A program made the translations under genes and the position numbers. Below the pieces are notes generated by a model. That model had not been told where the DNA came from. It did no database searches and saw only the letters and a program-made list of their open reading frames with translations. 64,000 nucleotides of DNA from Nitrospira sp. ND1 (lineage in GTDB: Bacteria > Nitrospirota > Nitrospiria > Nitrospirales > Nitrospiraceae): contig NZ_FWEX01000006.1 in NCBI RefSeq assembly GCF_900170025.1, forward strand, positions 2,633,236 to 2,697,235. Reading direction: 5' to 3'. Positions 53,307 through 64,000 of this stretch are shown here, piece after piece; the first letter of the stretch is position 1; each line of letters begins with the position of its first letter.

Positions 53307-54203
53307 ATGGAATTTCGCCATCTCCGGTATTTTCTCGCCGTGGCCGATGCGCTGCATTTCACCAAGGCCGCCGAAAGGCTGCCGGTTTCCCAGCCGGCGT
53401 TGTCCGCGCAGATCAAGCAGCTGGAGCAGGAAGTGGGGGTGCCGCTGTTCGATCGCGTGGGGCGATCGGTTCAATTGACGCGGGCCGGATCGATTTTTCG
53501 CGAGCATGCCCGGCGGGCCTTGCGGGAGATGGAACTGGCGCAAGTGGCGATTGCCGAGGAAGAGGGGCTCCAGCGGGGGACCCTCACGGTCGGTGTCGTT
53601 CAAACCGTGAACGCCTATCTGATTCCCGAAATCGTCGGCCGCTTCTCGACCCTGCATCCGCTGGTATCGCTCAAGCTCGACGAACTGTCCGGTCCGGACA
53701 TTGAGGCCGGCGTCAAGAACGGGTCGCTGGGTGTCGCTATCGGGTTCGTGCCGGTGGTGTCGGACCGCATCGAGAGCCAGCCGCTGTTTGAAGAAGACCT
53801 TGTGTTGATCGCCTCCCCCAGGCACCGGCTTGCCGGGCGCCGGCACCTGTCCCTGTCGGCCCTGGGGCAGGAGTCGTTGATTCTGCTGCCGAATATGTTC
53901 TGCACCCGACGCTTGTTGGATGAGTGTTTCGAGCAGGCTGGTGTCCAGCCCAAGATTATCGTGGAAATGAATTCCATCGAGGGGATTCTGGCGACCGTTC
54001 GCAGGAGCAACCTCTCCACGGTCTTGCCGCGCTTGTCTCTCGGGCTGGCGCGTAACCGGACGCTCCGAGCCATTACGCTGAAGAACCCCACACCTCGTCG
54101 AGGCATTGGGCTCTTATGGAAAAGGGGAGGCTACAGAAGCGGGGCGGCCAAGGCGCTGACCGATCAGGTGCGGGCTGTCGTGGGTGAGCATTGGCGGTCA
54201 TGA
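53307..54203 (+). CDS. LysR-type transcriptional regulator
   Basis: The N-terminal winged helix M-E-F-R-H-L-R-Y-F-L-A-V-A then H-F-T-K-A-A-E-R-L and S-Q-P-A-L-S-A-Q-I-K-Q-L-E matches the family exactly. A periplasmic-binding-like effector domain follows (residues about 90-298). The start at 53307 gives the standard LysR N-terminus; ATG at 53292 adds five residues. It probably controls the divergent MOSC operon and its own gene. The inducer is unknown. Confidence 0.92.
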   Translation: MEFRHLRYFLAVADALHFTKAAERLPVSQPALSAQIKQLEQEVGVPLFDRVGRSVQLTRAGSIFREHARRALREMELAQVAIAEEEGLQRGTLTVGVVQTVNAYLIPEIVGRFSTLHPLVSLKLDELSGPDIEAGVKNGSLGVAIGFVPVVSDRIESQPLFEEDLVLIASPRHRLAGRRHLSLSALGQESLILLPNMFCTRRLLDECFEQAGVQPKIIVEMNSIEGILATVRRSNLSTVLPRLSLGLARNRTLRAITLKNPTPRRGIGLLWKRGGYRSGAAKALTDQVRAVVGEHWRS

Positions 54204-54459
54204 TGGCGTTCGCCGGTTCCTCTGACTCGCGGGCCTTGTCATAGTCGGCGGGGAGTCGGCTTCAGGCCGCCTGGAATCAGCCTCCCGATACGGACTGCCT
54301 ACCATGTGCCTGTATCACCTGTTCATGTGCGTGGACACGTGGCCCCCGGGTCTTGCCGGCATGGGCGTCGAGGCGCAATATCTGTGGTCCCGCGGTCAGA
54401 TAGGGTATGATAGCAGGGGGAAATCAGCCGGCATGAAACGTCTCACATGAGAAGGGCTC

Positions 54460-54561
54460 ATGTCTGTGCGCGACGATGGAACGACGACCTGGCTGTTCGC
54501 GAGCGTGGGCGGTGAGCAGGTGACGCAGCAGGCGCAGGTGACCAAGGGACGGAAGGAATAG
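54460..54561 (+). CDS. possible 33-aa leader peptide before the efflux operon
   Basis: ATG with GAGAAGGG upstream; the frame (M-S-V-R-D-D-G-T-T-T-W-L-F) ends in TAG five bases before the mdtA-like ATG, and the ribosome site of that gene lies in its last codons. It could be a coupling or leader peptide, or chance. Confidence 0.25.
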   Translation: MSVRDDGTTTWLFASVGGEQVTQQAQVTKGRKE

Positions 54562-54566
54562 CGGCG

Positions 54567-55805
54567 ATGGCTGAATCCGTGCGATTTGCAACCCTGGTGA
54601 AGCGATGGATGATCGGGCTGTGTGCGGCCTGCCTGCTGGCGGTGGGGGTCTATGTGTTGATGACCCGATCCGGTGAAGCCCAGCCACGCCAGGCGGAGAA
54701 GCGGCCAGCCATGGGGGCCCGGAGCACGCCGGTCGTGGCGGTGGCAGCCAAAACCAGCGAAATCAATATCTACCTGAACGGTCTGGGTTCGGTAATCCCG
54801 ATGAACACCGTCACGGTGAAGAGCCGGGTGGACGGCCAGTTGATGCGGGTGCTCTTCAAGGAAGGGCAGCTCGTGCATAGCGGCGAATTACTGGCGCAGA
54901 TCGATCGGCGGCCGTTCGAGGTGCAGCTGATTCAGGCCGAAGGACAAATGGCTCGCGATCAGGCGCAAATGAAAAATGCGCAGCTGGATCTGGAGCGCTA
55001 CCGGGATCTCTACAAACAAAACTTCATTCCCAAGCAGCAGCTCGACACGCAGGAAGCGCTGGTGCGGCAGTACGAGGGCATCGTCAAGGCCGATCAGGGC
55101 CAGATCGATAATGCCAAGCTGCAATTGACCTATTCCAGCATTGCCGCGCCGATCAACGGGCGGGTGGGGTTGCGCCTGGTGGATGCCGGCAATATCGTCC
55201 ATGCCAACGATCCCAACGGGTTGTTGGTGATTACGCAATTGCAGCCTATCACGGTCGTGTTCGCCCTGGCGGAGGACCATCTGCCGGCTGTCTTCGAGCG
55301 GCTCAAGGCCGGGAAGCAGCTGGTCGTGGAGGCCTTCGACCGGGAGCAAAAACGGAAGTTGGCCACGGGAACGCTGCTCACCGTCGATAATCAGATCGAT
55401 CCGACCACCGGCACCGTCCGCCTGAAAGCGGTGTTTCCGAACGATGACAGCTCGCTGTTTCCCAATCAGTTTGTGAATGCCCGGTTGCTCCTGGATATCA
55501 AGCAGGGTGTGACGGTGGTGCCGTCCGCGGCCGTTCAGCGCGGGCCGAAGGGCACGTTCGTCTATGTGGTGAACGAGGCGGAGCAAACGGTCAGCGTGCG
55601 AGCCGTGACGGTGGGCGTCGCGCAGGGAGAAGAAGCCGCCATCGACACGGGTTTGACCTCAGGCGAGGTGGTGGTCGTGGACGGGACCGAAAAGTTGCGC
55701 GAAGGCAGCAAGGTCGAGCTGCGTCCGGCAGCCGGAGCGGTCCCGGCCAGTCAGGAGGCGCCGGCGCCCGGCGGTGAGGGGCGCACACGAGGGAAGCGGA
55801 CGTGA
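54567..55805 (+). CDS. mdtA: RND efflux periplasmic adaptor, MdtA-like
   Basis: Membrane-fusion subunit linking an inner-membrane RND pump to an outer-membrane channel. N-terminal membrane anchor (residues about 16-34), then lipoyl-type half V-K-S-R-V-D-G-Q-L and coiled-coil hairpin (about 125-175, [12 protein letters not shown]). The second half is [15 protein letters not shown]. The beta-barrel domain has [15 protein letters not shown]. Length 412 aa is normal. GGAAGGA precedes the ATG and the stop overlaps the next start (GTGA). Confidence 0.9.
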   Translation: MAESVRFATLVKRWMIGLCAACLLAVGVYVLMTRSGEAQPRQAEKRPAMGARSTPVVAVAAKTSEINIYLNGLGSVIPMNTVTVKSRVDGQLMRVLFKEGQLVHSGELLAQIDRRPFEVQLIQAEGQMARDQAQMKNAQLDLERYRDLYKQNFIPKQQLDTQEALVRQYEGIVKADQGQIDNAKLQLTYSSIAAPINGRVGLRLVDAGNIVHANDPNGLLVITQLQPITVVFALAEDHLPAVFERLKAGKQLVVEAFDREQKRKLATGTLLTVDNQIDPTTGTVRLKAVFPNDDSSLFPNQFVNARLLLDIKQGVTVVPSAAVQRGPKGTFVYVVNEAEQTVSVRAVTVGVAQGEEAAIDTGLTSGEVVVVDGTEKLREGSKVELRPAAGAVPASQEAPAPGGEGRTRGKRT

Positions 55806-58800
55806 ACCCGTCGCGGCTGTTCATCGTCCGGCCTGTGGCGACGGTCCTGACGATGATCGCCATTCTTCTGGCCGGGGCGCTGGCCTACCGCCAGTTGCCT
55901 GTCTCCGCCCTTCCGCAAGTCGATTACCCGACCATTCAGGTGATGACGTTTTATCCCGGCGCCGGACCGGATGTCATGACCTCGTCGATCACCGCGCCGC
56001 TGGAACGGCAGTTCGGGCAAATGCCCGGGCTGAACCAGATGACCTCCACGAGCTCAGGCGGCAGTTCGGTCGTCACCCTGCAATTCAGCCTCGATATCGA
56101 TCTGGATGTGGCCGAGCAGGAAGTGCAGGCGGCGATGAATGCGGCGGCGACTTTCCTGCCGCGCGATCTGCCGGCTCCTCCGGTCTACAGCAAGGTCAAC
56201 CCGGCCGATGCGCCGATCCTCACCCTGGCATTGACCTCGGCCACGCTGCCCCTTCCTCAGGTGCGTGATTTTGCGGAAACCCGGTTCGCGCAAAAAATTT
56301 CACAATTGTCCGGCGTCGGCCTGGTCAGTATTAGCGGCGGACAGCGGCCCGCCGTGCGCATTCAAGCCAATCCCCGCGCCTTGGCTGCCTATGGATTGAC
56401 GTTGGAGGATCTTCGAACCGTCGTGGCCGCCGCGAACGTCAATCAAGCCAAAGGCGGATTCGACGGACCCCGGCGCGCCTCGATCATCAATGCCACCGAC
56501 CAACTGTTTGCCGGCAAAGATTACAAAGCGTTGATCGTCGCCTATCGCAACGGAGCTCCGGTCCGGTTATCCGAGGTCGCCGAGGTGATCGACGATGTCG
56601 AGAATACCAAGCAGGCGGCATGGATGAATGAGACGCCGGCCGTGATCGTCAACATCCAGCGCCAGCCGGGGACGAATGTCATCGAAGTCGTCGATCGGGT
56701 TAAGCGACTGTTGCCGCAATTGCAAGGGACCTTGCCTTCCTCCGTGCAGGTCTCGGTGTTGACCGACCGCACCACCTCGATCCGCGCGACCGTCCGCGAT
56801 GTGCAGTTCGAGCTGGTGCTTGCGGTGGCGCTCGTCATTCTCGTGATCTTTCTGTTTCTCCGGACGTTACCCGCCACGGTGATTCCGGCGGTGGCGGTGC
56901 CCCTGTCGCTGATCGGCACGTTCGGTGTCATGTACCTGATGGGTTTCAGCTTGAACAACCTGACGCTGATGGCGTTGACGATTTCGACGGGCTTCGTGGT
57001 GGACGATGCCATCGTGATGATCGAGAACATCGCGCGGTACATCGAACAGGGGGAGTCGCCGCTTCAGGCGGCGCTCAAAGGATCGAAACAGATTGCCTTT
57101 ACGATCCTGTCGTTGACGGTGTCTCTGATCGCCGTGCTCATTCCCTTGTTGTTCATGGGCGATGTGGTCGGGCGCCTGTTCCGTGAATTTGCCGTCACGC
57201 TGAGCATCACCATCCTCATCTCCGCGGTCGTGTCTTTGACTCTGACGCCGATGATGTGCGCCCGGCTGTTGCGCGAGCGGCGGAACGAACAGCCGGGCCG
57301 GTTTTCGCAGGCGTCGCAACGGGTGTTGGATCGCATCATTGCCGGGTATGGGCGAAGTTTGCAGTGGGTGCTCCGTCGTCAGCGCGCCACGTTGGTCGTG
57401 ACGGGCGGCACTCTGGCGCTTACCCTGCTGCTCTTCCTGCTTATTCCCAAGGGCTTCTTTCCGCTTCAGGACACCGGTGTCATTCTGGGGATCACGGAAG
57501 GACCGCAAGCGGTGTCTTTCGGCACCATGGGAGAGCGGCAACAGGCGTTGGCGCGTGTGATTCTCGAAGAGCCGGCCGTGGAAAGCCTGTCCTCCTTCAT
57601 CGGGGTCGATGGGACGAACAGCACCCTCAACAGCGGGCGGATGTATATCAATCTGAAGCCGCTGGGAGAACGGATGGCCGGGGCGGGCGAGATCATTCGG
57701 CGGATCGAGGCACGCGTGGCGGAGGTGGATGGGATCACCTTGCACTTGCAGCCGGTGCAGGATCTCACCGTGGAAGATCGGGTCAGCCGCACCCAGTTTC
57801 AATATACGCTGGAAGACGCCGATCCTGAGGAACTGAATCGCTGGGCTCCGAAACTGCTGGAGAGCCTGCAGGTACGGCCGGAGCTTCGGGATGTCAGCAG
57901 CGATCAACTGAATCAGGGGCTGGCGTCGCTGGTGGAGATCGACCGCAATACCGCCTCCCGTATGGGTATCACGCCGCAACTCATCACCGATACACTCTAC
58001 GATGCTTTCGGTCAGCGGCAGGTCTCCACCATGTTCACGCAACTGAACCAGTACCGCGTCATTCTTGAGGTGATGCCGGAATTTCAGAAGGGGCCGGAGG
58101 CGCTGCAGCAGTTGGAAGTGCGCGGGAGCGGCGGGTCGGTGCCGTTAAACGTCTTCACGAGGGTCACCGAAACCATGGTGCCGTTGGTCATCAGCCGACA
58201 GGGCCAGTTTCCTGCTGTGACGATCTCGTTCAACCTTGCGCCGGGAGGGTCCCTCGGTGAAGCGGTGACGGCGATCCGGCAGGTGACGCATGAGCTCGGC
58301 CTGCCCCCGAGCATCCGCGGGAGTTTCCAGGGCGCCGCCCAAGCCTTTCAAAGCTCCTTGGAACATGAACCCCTGCTGATCCTGGCCGCCCTGATCACAG
58401 TCTATATCGTGCTCGGGATTTTGTATGAGAGTTACATTCATCCGCTCACGATCCTGTCCACCTTGCCCTCTGCGGGAGTCGGCGCGCTGCTGGCCCTGAT
58501 GTTGTTCCGTATGGAGTTCAGCATCATCGCGCTGATCGGCATCATTCTCCTGATCGGCATCGTGAAGAAGAACGCCATCATGATGATCGATTTCGCCCTG
58601 GAGGCAGAACGCAACGAGGGCAAGCCGCCGGAGCAGGCCATTTACGAAGCCGGACTCCTGCGTTTTCGCCCGATCATGATGACGACCATGGCGGCTCTTT
58701 TCGGGGCATTGCCCCTGGCGATGGGCTCAGGGGTCGGATCGGAGTTGCGGCGCCCCCTCGGGATCGCCATTGTCGGTGGACTGGTGGTGAGCCAGTTGCT

Positions 58801-58915
58801 GACTCTCTACACGACCCCGGTCGTGTATCTTGCCCTGGATCGATTGGCCGCTCGGTTTCGACGCGACCTTGGGCAGGAGCCGGTGCCTGAGGCGGTTCCG
58901 GTAGGTCAGCGATGA
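55802..58915 (+). CDS. mdtB: RND efflux pump subunit, MdtB-like
   Basis: A 1037-aa inner-membrane proton-driven transporter of the HAE1 type, with the usual twelve spans and two large periplasmic loops. The N-terminus [12 protein letters not shown] and the motif around [13 protein letters not shown] (span 4 with its proton-relay D-D) are intact. The terminal segments [13 protein letters not shown] and G-S-E-L-R-R-P-L-G are also present. GTG start overlaps the adaptor's stop. Two different transporter genes in tandem indicate a heteromultimer as in MdtBC. Confidence 0.9.
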   Translation: MNPSRLFIVRPVATVLTMIAILLAGALAYRQLPVSALPQVDYPTIQVMTFYPGAGPDVMTSSITAPLERQFGQMPGLNQMTSTSSGGSSVVTLQFSLDIDLDVAEQEVQAAMNAAATFLPRDLPAPPVYSKVNPADAPILTLALTSATLPLPQVRDFAETRFAQKISQLSGVGLVSISGGQRPAVRIQANPRALAAYGLTLEDLRTVVAAANVNQAKGGFDGPRRASIINATDQLFAGKDYKALIVAYRNGAPVRLSEVAEVIDDVENTKQAAWMNETPAVIVNIQRQPGTNVIEVVDRVKRLLPQLQGTLPSSVQVSVLTDRTTSIRATVRDVQFELVLAVALVILVIFLFLRTLPATVIPAVAVPLSLIGTFGVMYLMGFSLNNLTLMALTISTGFVVDDAIVMIENIARYIEQGESPLQAALKGSKQIAFTILSLTVSLIAVLIPLLFMGDVVGRLFREFAVTLSITILISAVVSLTLTPMMCARLLRERRNEQPGRFSQASQRVLDRIIAGYGRSLQWVLRRQRATLVVTGGTLALTLLLFLLIPKGFFPLQDTGVILGITEGPQAVSFGTMGERQQALARVILEEPAVESLSSFIGVDGTNSTLNSGRMYINLKPLGERMAGAGEIIRRIEARVAEVDGITLHLQPVQDLTVEDRVSRTQFQYTLEDADPEELNRWAPKLLESLQVRPELRDVSSDQLNQGLASLVEIDRNTASRMGITPQLITDTLYDAFGQRQVSTMFTQLNQYRVILEVMPEFQKGPEALQQLEVRGSGGSVPLNVFTRVTETMVPLVISRQGQFPAVTISFNLAPGGSLGEAVTAIRQVTHELGLPPSIRGSFQGAAQAFQSSLEHEPLLILAALITVYIVLGILYESYIHPLTILSTLPSAGVGALLALMLFRMEFSIIALIGIILLIGIVKKNAIMMIDFALEAERNEGKPPEQAIYEAGLLRFRPIMMTTMAALFGALPLAMGSGVGSELRRPLGIAIVGGLVVSQLLTLYTTPVVYLALDRLAARFRRDLGQEPVPEAVPVGQR

Positions 58916-61900
58916 ATCTGTCAGCGCCCTTCGTGCGGCGGCCGGTCGCCACGACGTTGCTCACCATCGGTGCGACGCTGGTGGGGATCGTGGCGTTTCA
59001 ATTCCTGCCTGTGGCTTCTCTCCCGCAAGTCGAATTTCCCACGATCAACGTCTCGGCCTCGTTGCCGGGGGCGAGCCCCGAGACGATGGCCTCGTCCGTC
59101 GCCGCGCCGTTGGAACGTCAGTTTACCCGCATCGCCGGCGTCACGGAGATGACCTCCTCCAGCACGATCGGCGGCACGAACGTGACGCTGCAGTTCGAGC
59201 TCAACCGGGATATCGACGGTGCCGCGCGGGACGTGCAGGCGGCGATCAACGCGGCTCGTGCCGATCTGCCGCCGAATCTGCCGACCGTTCCACGATACGG
59301 CAAGGTGAATCCGGCCGACGGGCCCATTCTCATCCTCGCCTTGACCTCCGAACTCGTGAGTCGCGGGCAGATGTACGATGCGGCGTCGAGCATCCTGCAA
59401 CAGAAGCTCTCGCAGGTCGAAGGCGTCGGTCAGGTCGTCGTGGGAGGCGGGTCCCTGCCGGCGATCCGGGTGGATCTCAACCCGACTGCCTTGAATAAGT
59501 ACGGCATTGGACTGGGAGACGTGCGCCAGGTCCTGACCAGTACGAATGTGAATCGTCCGAAAGGGCAACTGACCGGCGACGACCGCACCTGGGAAATCCG
59601 TACCAACGATCAACTCCAACAGGCGGAGGAGTACTTGCCCTTGATCGTGGCCTATCGAAACGGGCGGGCCGTGCAGCTGTCCGATGTGGCCTCGGTGGAA
59701 ACGTCCGTCGAAGATCTCCGGACCATGGGGGTGGCAAACGGGACCCCGGCAGTCCTGGTGATCATTTATCGGCAGGCCGGGGCCAACATCATTGAAACGG
59801 TCGACCGGCTTCGTGCGCGCTTGCCCCAATTGGAAGCCTCGCTGCCCGGCAGTATGTCACTGTCGATCGTGATGGACCGGACGCCCGTCATCCGCGCGTC
59901 GTTGCACGACGTCGAACGAACGCTCGCCATTTCCGTCGGGCTGGTGATTCTGGTGGTGTTTGTGTTTCTCCGGAATCTGCGCGCCACCTTGATCCCGGCG
60001 GTGGCGGTGCCCGTGTCGCTGATCTCCACGTTCGGGGTGATGTACCTGTTCGGGTATAGCCTCGACAATCTTTCCCTGATGGCGCTTACCATCGCCACCG
60101 GCTTTGTGGTGGACGATGCCATCGTGGTGCTGGAAAACATCACGCGGTATCGTGAGCAGGGGCTGTCGCCGATGGATGCGGCCCTCCGCGGCGCCAAGGA
60201 GATTGCGTTTACGGTCGTGTCGATGACTCTCTCGTTGGTGGCGGTGTTCATTCCGATCTTTTTGATGGGCGGCATGCTCGGCCGGCTGTTTCGTGAATTT
60301 GCGGTGACGCTCTCGACCGCCATTCTGGTGTCGTTGGTGGTGTCGCTCACGACCATCCCGATGCTCTGCGCGCGTGTGTTGAAATCAGAACCGGCGGAGG
60401 CCCATGGCTGGTGGTATTGCACCAGTGAGCGGGGGTTCGGCCTGTTGGCCGGCGGATACGCGACCAGCCTACGCTGGGTTCTCCGCCACCCGCGCACAAT
60501 GTTGGTGGTGACATTGGGCACCATGGCGCTCACGGTGTATCTGTACATCCTCGTGCCGAAAGGCTTTTTCCCTCAGCAAGATACGGGACGACTCTTCGGA
60601 AATATTCAGGCCGCGCAGGACATCTCGTTTCAGGCGATGCGTCAGAAACTCACCGATGTGGTGGAGATCATCAAGAGCGATCCGGCCGTCGCGAGTATCA
60701 CCGGGTTTACCGGAGGAGGCGGCCATGCGGGTACCACCAATACGGGCCGGATGTTCATTGCGCTGAAGCCGCAGGAAGAACGGGGCCTCAGTTCGGACGA
60801 GGTGATTGCCCGGTTGCGCCCCAAGCTGGCCAAGGTGCCGGGCGCGCCGACCTATTTACAGGCGATTCAGGATTTGCGCATCGGCGGTCGGGCGAGCAGC
60901 GCACAATATCAATATACCCTGCAGAGTGTGGATCTGGCCGAACTCAACGCCTGGGCTCCGAAGGTCGAGGCCAAGTTGCGCACTATCCAGGAGATCGTGG
61001 ATGTGAACAGCGATCAGCAGGATCGGGGACAGCAATCGCTGGTGGTGTTCGATCGCGTCACGGCGTCACGGCTCGGCTTGAGTCCTCAATTGATCGACGA
61101 CACGCTGTACGATGCCTTCGGCCAGCGGCAGGTCTCGATTATGTATACGCCGCTCAATCAGTACCATGTGGTGATGGAGGTGGCGCCGCAATATTGGCAG
61201 AACCCCTCTGCGCTCCACGATATTTACGTCCGCTCGCCGAACGGCGCGCAAGTGCCGTTGAGTGCCGTGACGCGATACGAGCCGGCCAACACCATCCTCT
61301 CGGTGAATCACCAGGGGCAGTTTCCTGCCGTGACGTTGTCGTTCAATATGGCGCCGGGCGCATCGCTCGGGCAGGCTGTGTTCGCTGTCGATCAGGCGAT
61401 GCATGACATCGGCCTGCCCGCGACTGTGCGCGGCACCTTTCAAGGCACGGCGAAGGCCTTTCAGTCGTCCGTCGAGAATCAGCCCTGGCTGATCCTGGCG
61501 GCATTGGTCACGGTGTATATCGTGCTGGGGATTCTCTATGAAAGCTACATCCACCCGATCACGATTCTCTCGACGCTGCCTTCAGCCGGCGTCGGCGCGT
61601 TGCTGGCCCTGCTCCTGTTCAAGACGGAGCTGAGCATGATCGCGTTGATCGGGATCATGTTGCTGATCGGCATCGTGAAAAAAAACGCCATCATGATGAT
61701 CGACTTCGCGTTGCACAGCGAACGGATGGCGGAAGGGAAGACTCCGCAGGAAGCGATCTACGAAGCCTGTCTGTTGCGGTTCCGTCCGATCATGATGACC
61801 ACGGCGGCGGCCTTGTTGGGCGCGCTTCCGCTGGCGGTGGGCATGGGGGTGGGATCGGAGTTGCGGCGGCCGCTCGGCATTGCGATCGTCGGCGGCCTGC

Positions 61901-62043
61901 TCGTGAGCCAGGTCCTCACCCTCTATACGACTCCCGTCGTCTACCTCTTCCTCGATCGCCTGAGGCTTCGATGGGTACGAGCCCGGGCGGCCGCTCTGCC
62001 GTCACGATTGCCGGCGACGCCGGAGGAAACCACCCGCGCCTGA
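58912..62043 (+). CDS. mdtC: RND efflux pump subunit, MdtC-like
   Basis: A 1043-aa second transporter subunit, similar throughout to the preceding one (shared G-F-V-V-D-D-A-I-V and [13 protein letters not shown]). ATGA overlap with the upstream gene enforces balanced synthesis. Family knowledge: MdtBC exports bile salts, novobiocin and other amphiphiles with MdtA and an outer-membrane factor. No outer-membrane factor gene is in this window, so a TolC-like partner must be encoded elsewhere. Confidence 0.9.
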   Translation: MNLSAPFVRRPVATTLLTIGATLVGIVAFQFLPVASLPQVEFPTINVSASLPGASPETMASSVAAPLERQFTRIAGVTEMTSSSTIGGTNVTLQFELNRDIDGAARDVQAAINAARADLPPNLPTVPRYGKVNPADGPILILALTSELVSRGQMYDAASSILQQKLSQVEGVGQVVVGGGSLPAIRVDLNPTALNKYGIGLGDVRQVLTSTNVNRPKGQLTGDDRTWEIRTNDQLQQAEEYLPLIVAYRNGRAVQLSDVASVETSVEDLRTMGVANGTPAVLVIIYRQAGANIIETVDRLRARLPQLEASLPGSMSLSIVMDRTPVIRASLHDVERTLAISVGLVILVVFVFLRNLRATLIPAVAVPVSLISTFGVMYLFGYSLDNLSLMALTIATGFVVDDAIVVLENITRYREQGLSPMDAALRGAKEIAFTVVSMTLSLVAVFIPIFLMGGMLGRLFREFAVTLSTAILVSLVVSLTTIPMLCARVLKSEPAEAHGWWYCTSERGFGLLAGGYATSLRWVLRHPRTMLVVTLGTMALTVYLYILVPKGFFPQQDTGRLFGNIQAAQDISFQAMRQKLTDVVEIIKSDPAVASITGFTGGGGHAGTTNTGRMFIALKPQEERGLSSDEVIARLRPKLAKVPGAPTYLQAIQDLRIGGRASSAQYQYTLQSVDLAELNAWAPKVEAKLRTIQEIVDVNSDQQDRGQQSLVVFDRVTASRLGLSPQLIDDTLYDAFGQRQVSIMYTPLNQYHVVMEVAPQYWQNPSALHDIYVRSPNGAQVPLSAVTRYEPANTILSVNHQGQFPAVTLSFNMAPGASLGQAVFAVDQAMHDIGLPATVRGTFQGTAKAFQSSVENQPWLILAALVTVYIVLGILYESYIHPITILSTLPSAGVGALLALLLFKTELSMIALIGIMLLIGIVKKNAIMMIDFALHSERMAEGKTPQEAIYEACLLRFRPIMMTTAAALLGALPLAVGMGVGSELRRPLGIAIVGGLLVSQVLTLYTTPVVYLFLDRLRLRWVRARAAALPSRLPATPEETTRA

Positions 62044-62321
62044 TCCCATCGGCGCAGCCGTAGGCTCCTGTGCCTGTTCCTGTGCGACTTGTTTGGATTG
62101 GCCGAACGCCCTCGGTAGGAGGATTGGCGGGGCTCTGTTCCCCTCCGTTCCACCAGGGCCAGCGAAGGCGATTCTTGCACCGGTTCCGGCTAGTTGTGAC
62201 GAAGCTGGACGAACTCCATGTCCGCAAGCCTACGGGAGGGCCCGGATGTTTTCCCGCAGTTGCGTGTGGGGAGGCACGGCAGGAGGATCCGGTCTGGCTC
62301 CGTTCAGCCGAGCGGAAAGCG

Positions 62322-63083
62322 CTACTTCACGCGCGTGTGTGCGACCAATTCCTGGAGCGTTTTGAGATCCACGGCGCCCGGCACGAGATCGTTGCCGACG
62401 ATGAACGCCGGTGTGCCGCTGATGCCGAGGGTTTTTGCCAGGATACGGTTGCGCTCGATGGTCGATTGCCACTCTGGCCTGCTCAAGTCCCGATCGAGCC
62501 GCGTCACATCCAATCCGGTATCTTGCGCAATGTGGAAGAGTTGCTCTTTGGTGAGATCGTCTTTCGTCGCCAGCAGGGCCTCATGAAATGCCCGGTGTTT
62601 GCCCTGCAGGTTTGAGGCGAGTGCCGCCTTGGCCGCCAATTCTGATGTCTCTCCAAGGATCGGAAAGTCTTTGTACACAACACGCACTCGGGCGTCGCTC
62701 TGTTGCAGTTGGGTCAGGGCCGGGGCCGCGCGCTTGCAATACCCGCAGCGATAGTCAAAGAACTCGACCACGGTCACGTCGCCGGCTGGATTCCCGCTTA
62801 CCGGGGAGTCCGGATCGTTGAGCAGCTCCTGCTGATGTACTGCGAGGGCAGCCCTCTGCCGTTGCTGCTCCTCCGCTGCCCGCTTGTTCTCCAGTGACTG
62901 CAACGATTGTTCGATGACTTCCGGATGGCTCCGAATATACTGCTCGATCATCTGTTCCAGAACTTGCCTGCTGACTGGTTCGCCGGTCGGTTCAGCCGAC
63001 CAGGCGACGAGGGGCAGGTGCTGGTTGGAAGCGGTGAGTGCGAAGAGGAGGGAAAGGAGAAGGCGATCGGTGCCCGGGTTCAT
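62322..63083 (-). CDS. exported DsbA-like thiol oxidoreductase
   Basis: A 253-aa protein with an N-terminal signal sequence (residues about 7-30) and an extended helix rich in Q, E and R (about 55-85), then a DsbA-type thioredoxin domain. The active site is C-G-Y-C in F-F-D-Y-R-C-G-Y-C-K; the cis-proline loop is G-T-P-A-F. The N-terminal helical extension is seen in ScsC/BdbD-like proteins and may mediate oligomerisation. A periplasmic disulfide oxidase or isomerase role is expected. The substrate is unknown. Confidence 0.88.
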   Translation of the reverse strand: MNPGTDRLLLSLLFALTASNQHLPLVAWSAEPTGEPVSRQVLEQMIEQYIRSHPEVIEQSLQSLENKRAAEEQQRQRAALAVHQQELLNDPDSPVSGNPAGDVTVVEFFDYRCGYCKRAAPALTQLQQSDARVRVVYKDFPILGETSELAAKAALASNLQGKHRAFHEALLATKDDLTKEQLFHIAQDTGLDVTRLDRDLSRPEWQSTIERNRILAKTLGISGTPAFIVGNDLVPGAVDLKTLQELVAHTRVK

Positions 63084-63233
63084 TCGGCCTCCGTTTCAGA
63101 TGAGGGTGAAGGTGCTTTGTACGATGAGAGAATGTGCGGCATTATACAAGAATCTTCTAGCTGAGGAACCGAGGCAGGGCGGGGGATACTTGAGGGGCAT
63201 TTCACGTTGAGAGGCCGCAGGGGCTGTATCCGG

Positions 63234-63527
63234 TCAGTTGGCCGGGTCGACCGGCAATTTGGTGATCTTGATCAACCGGTTCTCCTCATCCAGTTCGAAG
63301 CTCACGTGTTCGCCGATGCTGAGGCCTTGCAGAAGACGACGGTTGATGACCGGGAGGACCTGTGATTCCCCGGATGGCATTCGGATGGTGAGGGTCAGGG
63401 TGTCCTGATCGATCGAAAGAATCGTGCCGCCCAGTAGGGCGACCTCCGTCGTCGGAGCGGCGGCGAAACCGGAAACGACCGGAGAACTGAGAAGCAGCAT
63501 GAGTATGGCCAGGATGTGCAGGCCCAT
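63234..63527 (-). CDS. small exported hypothetical protein, 97 aa
   Basis: Signal peptide (L-A-I-L-M-L-L-L-S-S-P-V-V-S-G-F-A-A-A) followed by a short beta-rich domain: G-G-T-I-L-S-I-D-Q-D-T-L-T-L-T-I-R then G-E-H-V-S-F-E-L-D-E. The pattern suits a small OB- or SH3-like barrel. No family is recognised; it is oriented like the DsbA-like gene but 150 bases upstream of it. Confidence 0.6.
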   Translation of the reverse strand: MGLHILAILMLLLSSPVVSGFAAAPTTEVALLGGTILSIDQDTLTLTIRMPSGESQVLPVINRRLLQGLSIGEHVSFELDEENRLIKITKLPVDPAN

Positions 63528-63596
63528 GCCCTATGATAGCCGATGCCAATGCCTGTTCGGAACTAGCACTCTTCCCTGGCGTGCATGGACAGAAGA

Positions 63597-63853
63597 CCTA
63601 GCCCACATTATTCATGAGCGATTCTACTGCAACCGTCGATCCGCTGCTGTGACGAGCCTTCGGTCGGCGGGCTTGCCCGGACTATTCATGCATCCCTGCT
63701 CCGGCGTCCGATCCTCTCGCCCGGCGGGATTATTCTCGTTCGGCCTCCTCGTCGGACTACCAGTGCGCCTGCGTCGGCCTTACGGGCGAGAAACCCCGGT
63801 GGGCTTCAGTCTCAAATGCCTCGCGACGGCATTCATGAATAATCCCGGCTAGG
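63597..63853. mobile_element. 257-bp MITE-like element with terminal inverted repeats
   Basis: The left end begins CCTAGCCCACATTATTCATG and the reverse complement of the right end begins CCTAGCCGGGATTATTCATG; over 24 bases 19 match. Internal partial copies (GGACTATTCATGC and GGGATTATTC) suggest a folded, repeat-built unit. It has no credible gene. No clear target duplication is visible, so transposition is unproven. Confidence 0.5.
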
Positions 63854-63936
63854 ACGCCGGTGAGGGATACTGAGGATTTTACGGTTGCGCTGATTCCCTA
63901 GCCGCACTATCTTGAAGCGTAGAAGAAAGGCCAGGG

Positions 63937-64000
63937 ATGTCTGAAAGCGGAAACGGATCACCTGCAGTCCTCACCCTCAACGCTGGATCGTCGAGCGTAA
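63937..64000 (+). CDS. ackA: acetate kinase, N-terminal fragment at window edge
   Basis: ATG preceded by GAAAGG. The visible 21 codons contain V-L-T-L-N-A-G-S-S-S-V, the first phosphate-binding loop of acetate kinase, after an 8-residue polar extension. Acetate kinase interconverts acetyl phosphate plus ADP and acetate plus ATP. The rest lies outside the window. Confidence 0.85.
   Translation, partial: MSESGNGSPAVLTLNAGSSSV

Overview
The window is 64 kb of GC-rich bacterial chromosome cut by one large integrated element. Housekeeping genes flank the element: malate dehydrogenase, a NuoF-like subunit with a ferredoxin, GTP cyclohydrolase, rarA, an ABC-F ATPase, purA, ada, an MdtABC-type efflux operon and the start of acetate kinase. 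Their mix and style resemble Nitrospira (Nitrospirota). That assignment is inference from family resemblance, because no rRNA or other phylogenetic marker is present.

Left core (1-13.4 kb). A partial von Willebrand A protein and a small hypothetical precede mdh and a small membrane protein. Next comes a promoter-led run nuoF-like / 2Fe-2S ferredoxin / A-type Fe-S carrier, then a pyruvoyl-tetrahydropterin-synthase homologue overlapping folE. An alpha/beta hydrolase, rarA, a PilZ-like protein, an ABC-F ATPase, tRNA-Ala(GGC), purA and tRNA-Lys(TTT) follow.

Integrated element (about 13.41-48.55 kb). The 3' part of tRNA-Lys is the attachment site. A perfect 55-bp direct repeat lies at 13412-13466 (inside the intact tRNA) and 48495-48549 (orphan 3' fragment), 35 kb apart. 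Next to the intact tRNA are a tyrosine integrase and an AlpA-like helix-turn-helix protein. Then, read right to left, comes a filamentous-phage (inovirus) module: HTH protein, Rep, ssDNA-binding-like protein, pIII-like adsorption protein, DUF2523/pVI-like protein, Zot, tiny membrane proteins and two related coat-like proteins. A lone RadC/JAB gene sits on the opposite strand. The right 27 kb is cargo. It holds decayed fragments (CHAP amidase, LCAT-like esterase), a 13-kb five-gene operon of very large proteins of unknown function (22.5-35.7 kb), and a block that looks like anti-phage immunity (38.5-47.6 kb). That block has a ThsB-like TIR protein, a SLOG-like/patatin protein, a WD40-Roc GTPase-TIR protein and a TIR-NACHT-membrane protein.

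Right core (48.55-64 kb). A TRL-like lipoprotein, ada, a receiver-only response regulator and a secreted protein are followed by an Ig-like secreted protein plus a MOSC protein divergent from a LysR regulator. Then come the three-gene RND efflux operon, a DsbA-like oxidoreductase, a small secreted protein, a 257-bp element with terminal inverted repeats, and the start of ackA.

The best candidates for something new are the TIR plus SLOG-like/patatin pair (possible Thoeris-like system with a phospholipase effector), the five-gene giant operon, and the swapping of the integrase C-terminus on integration.
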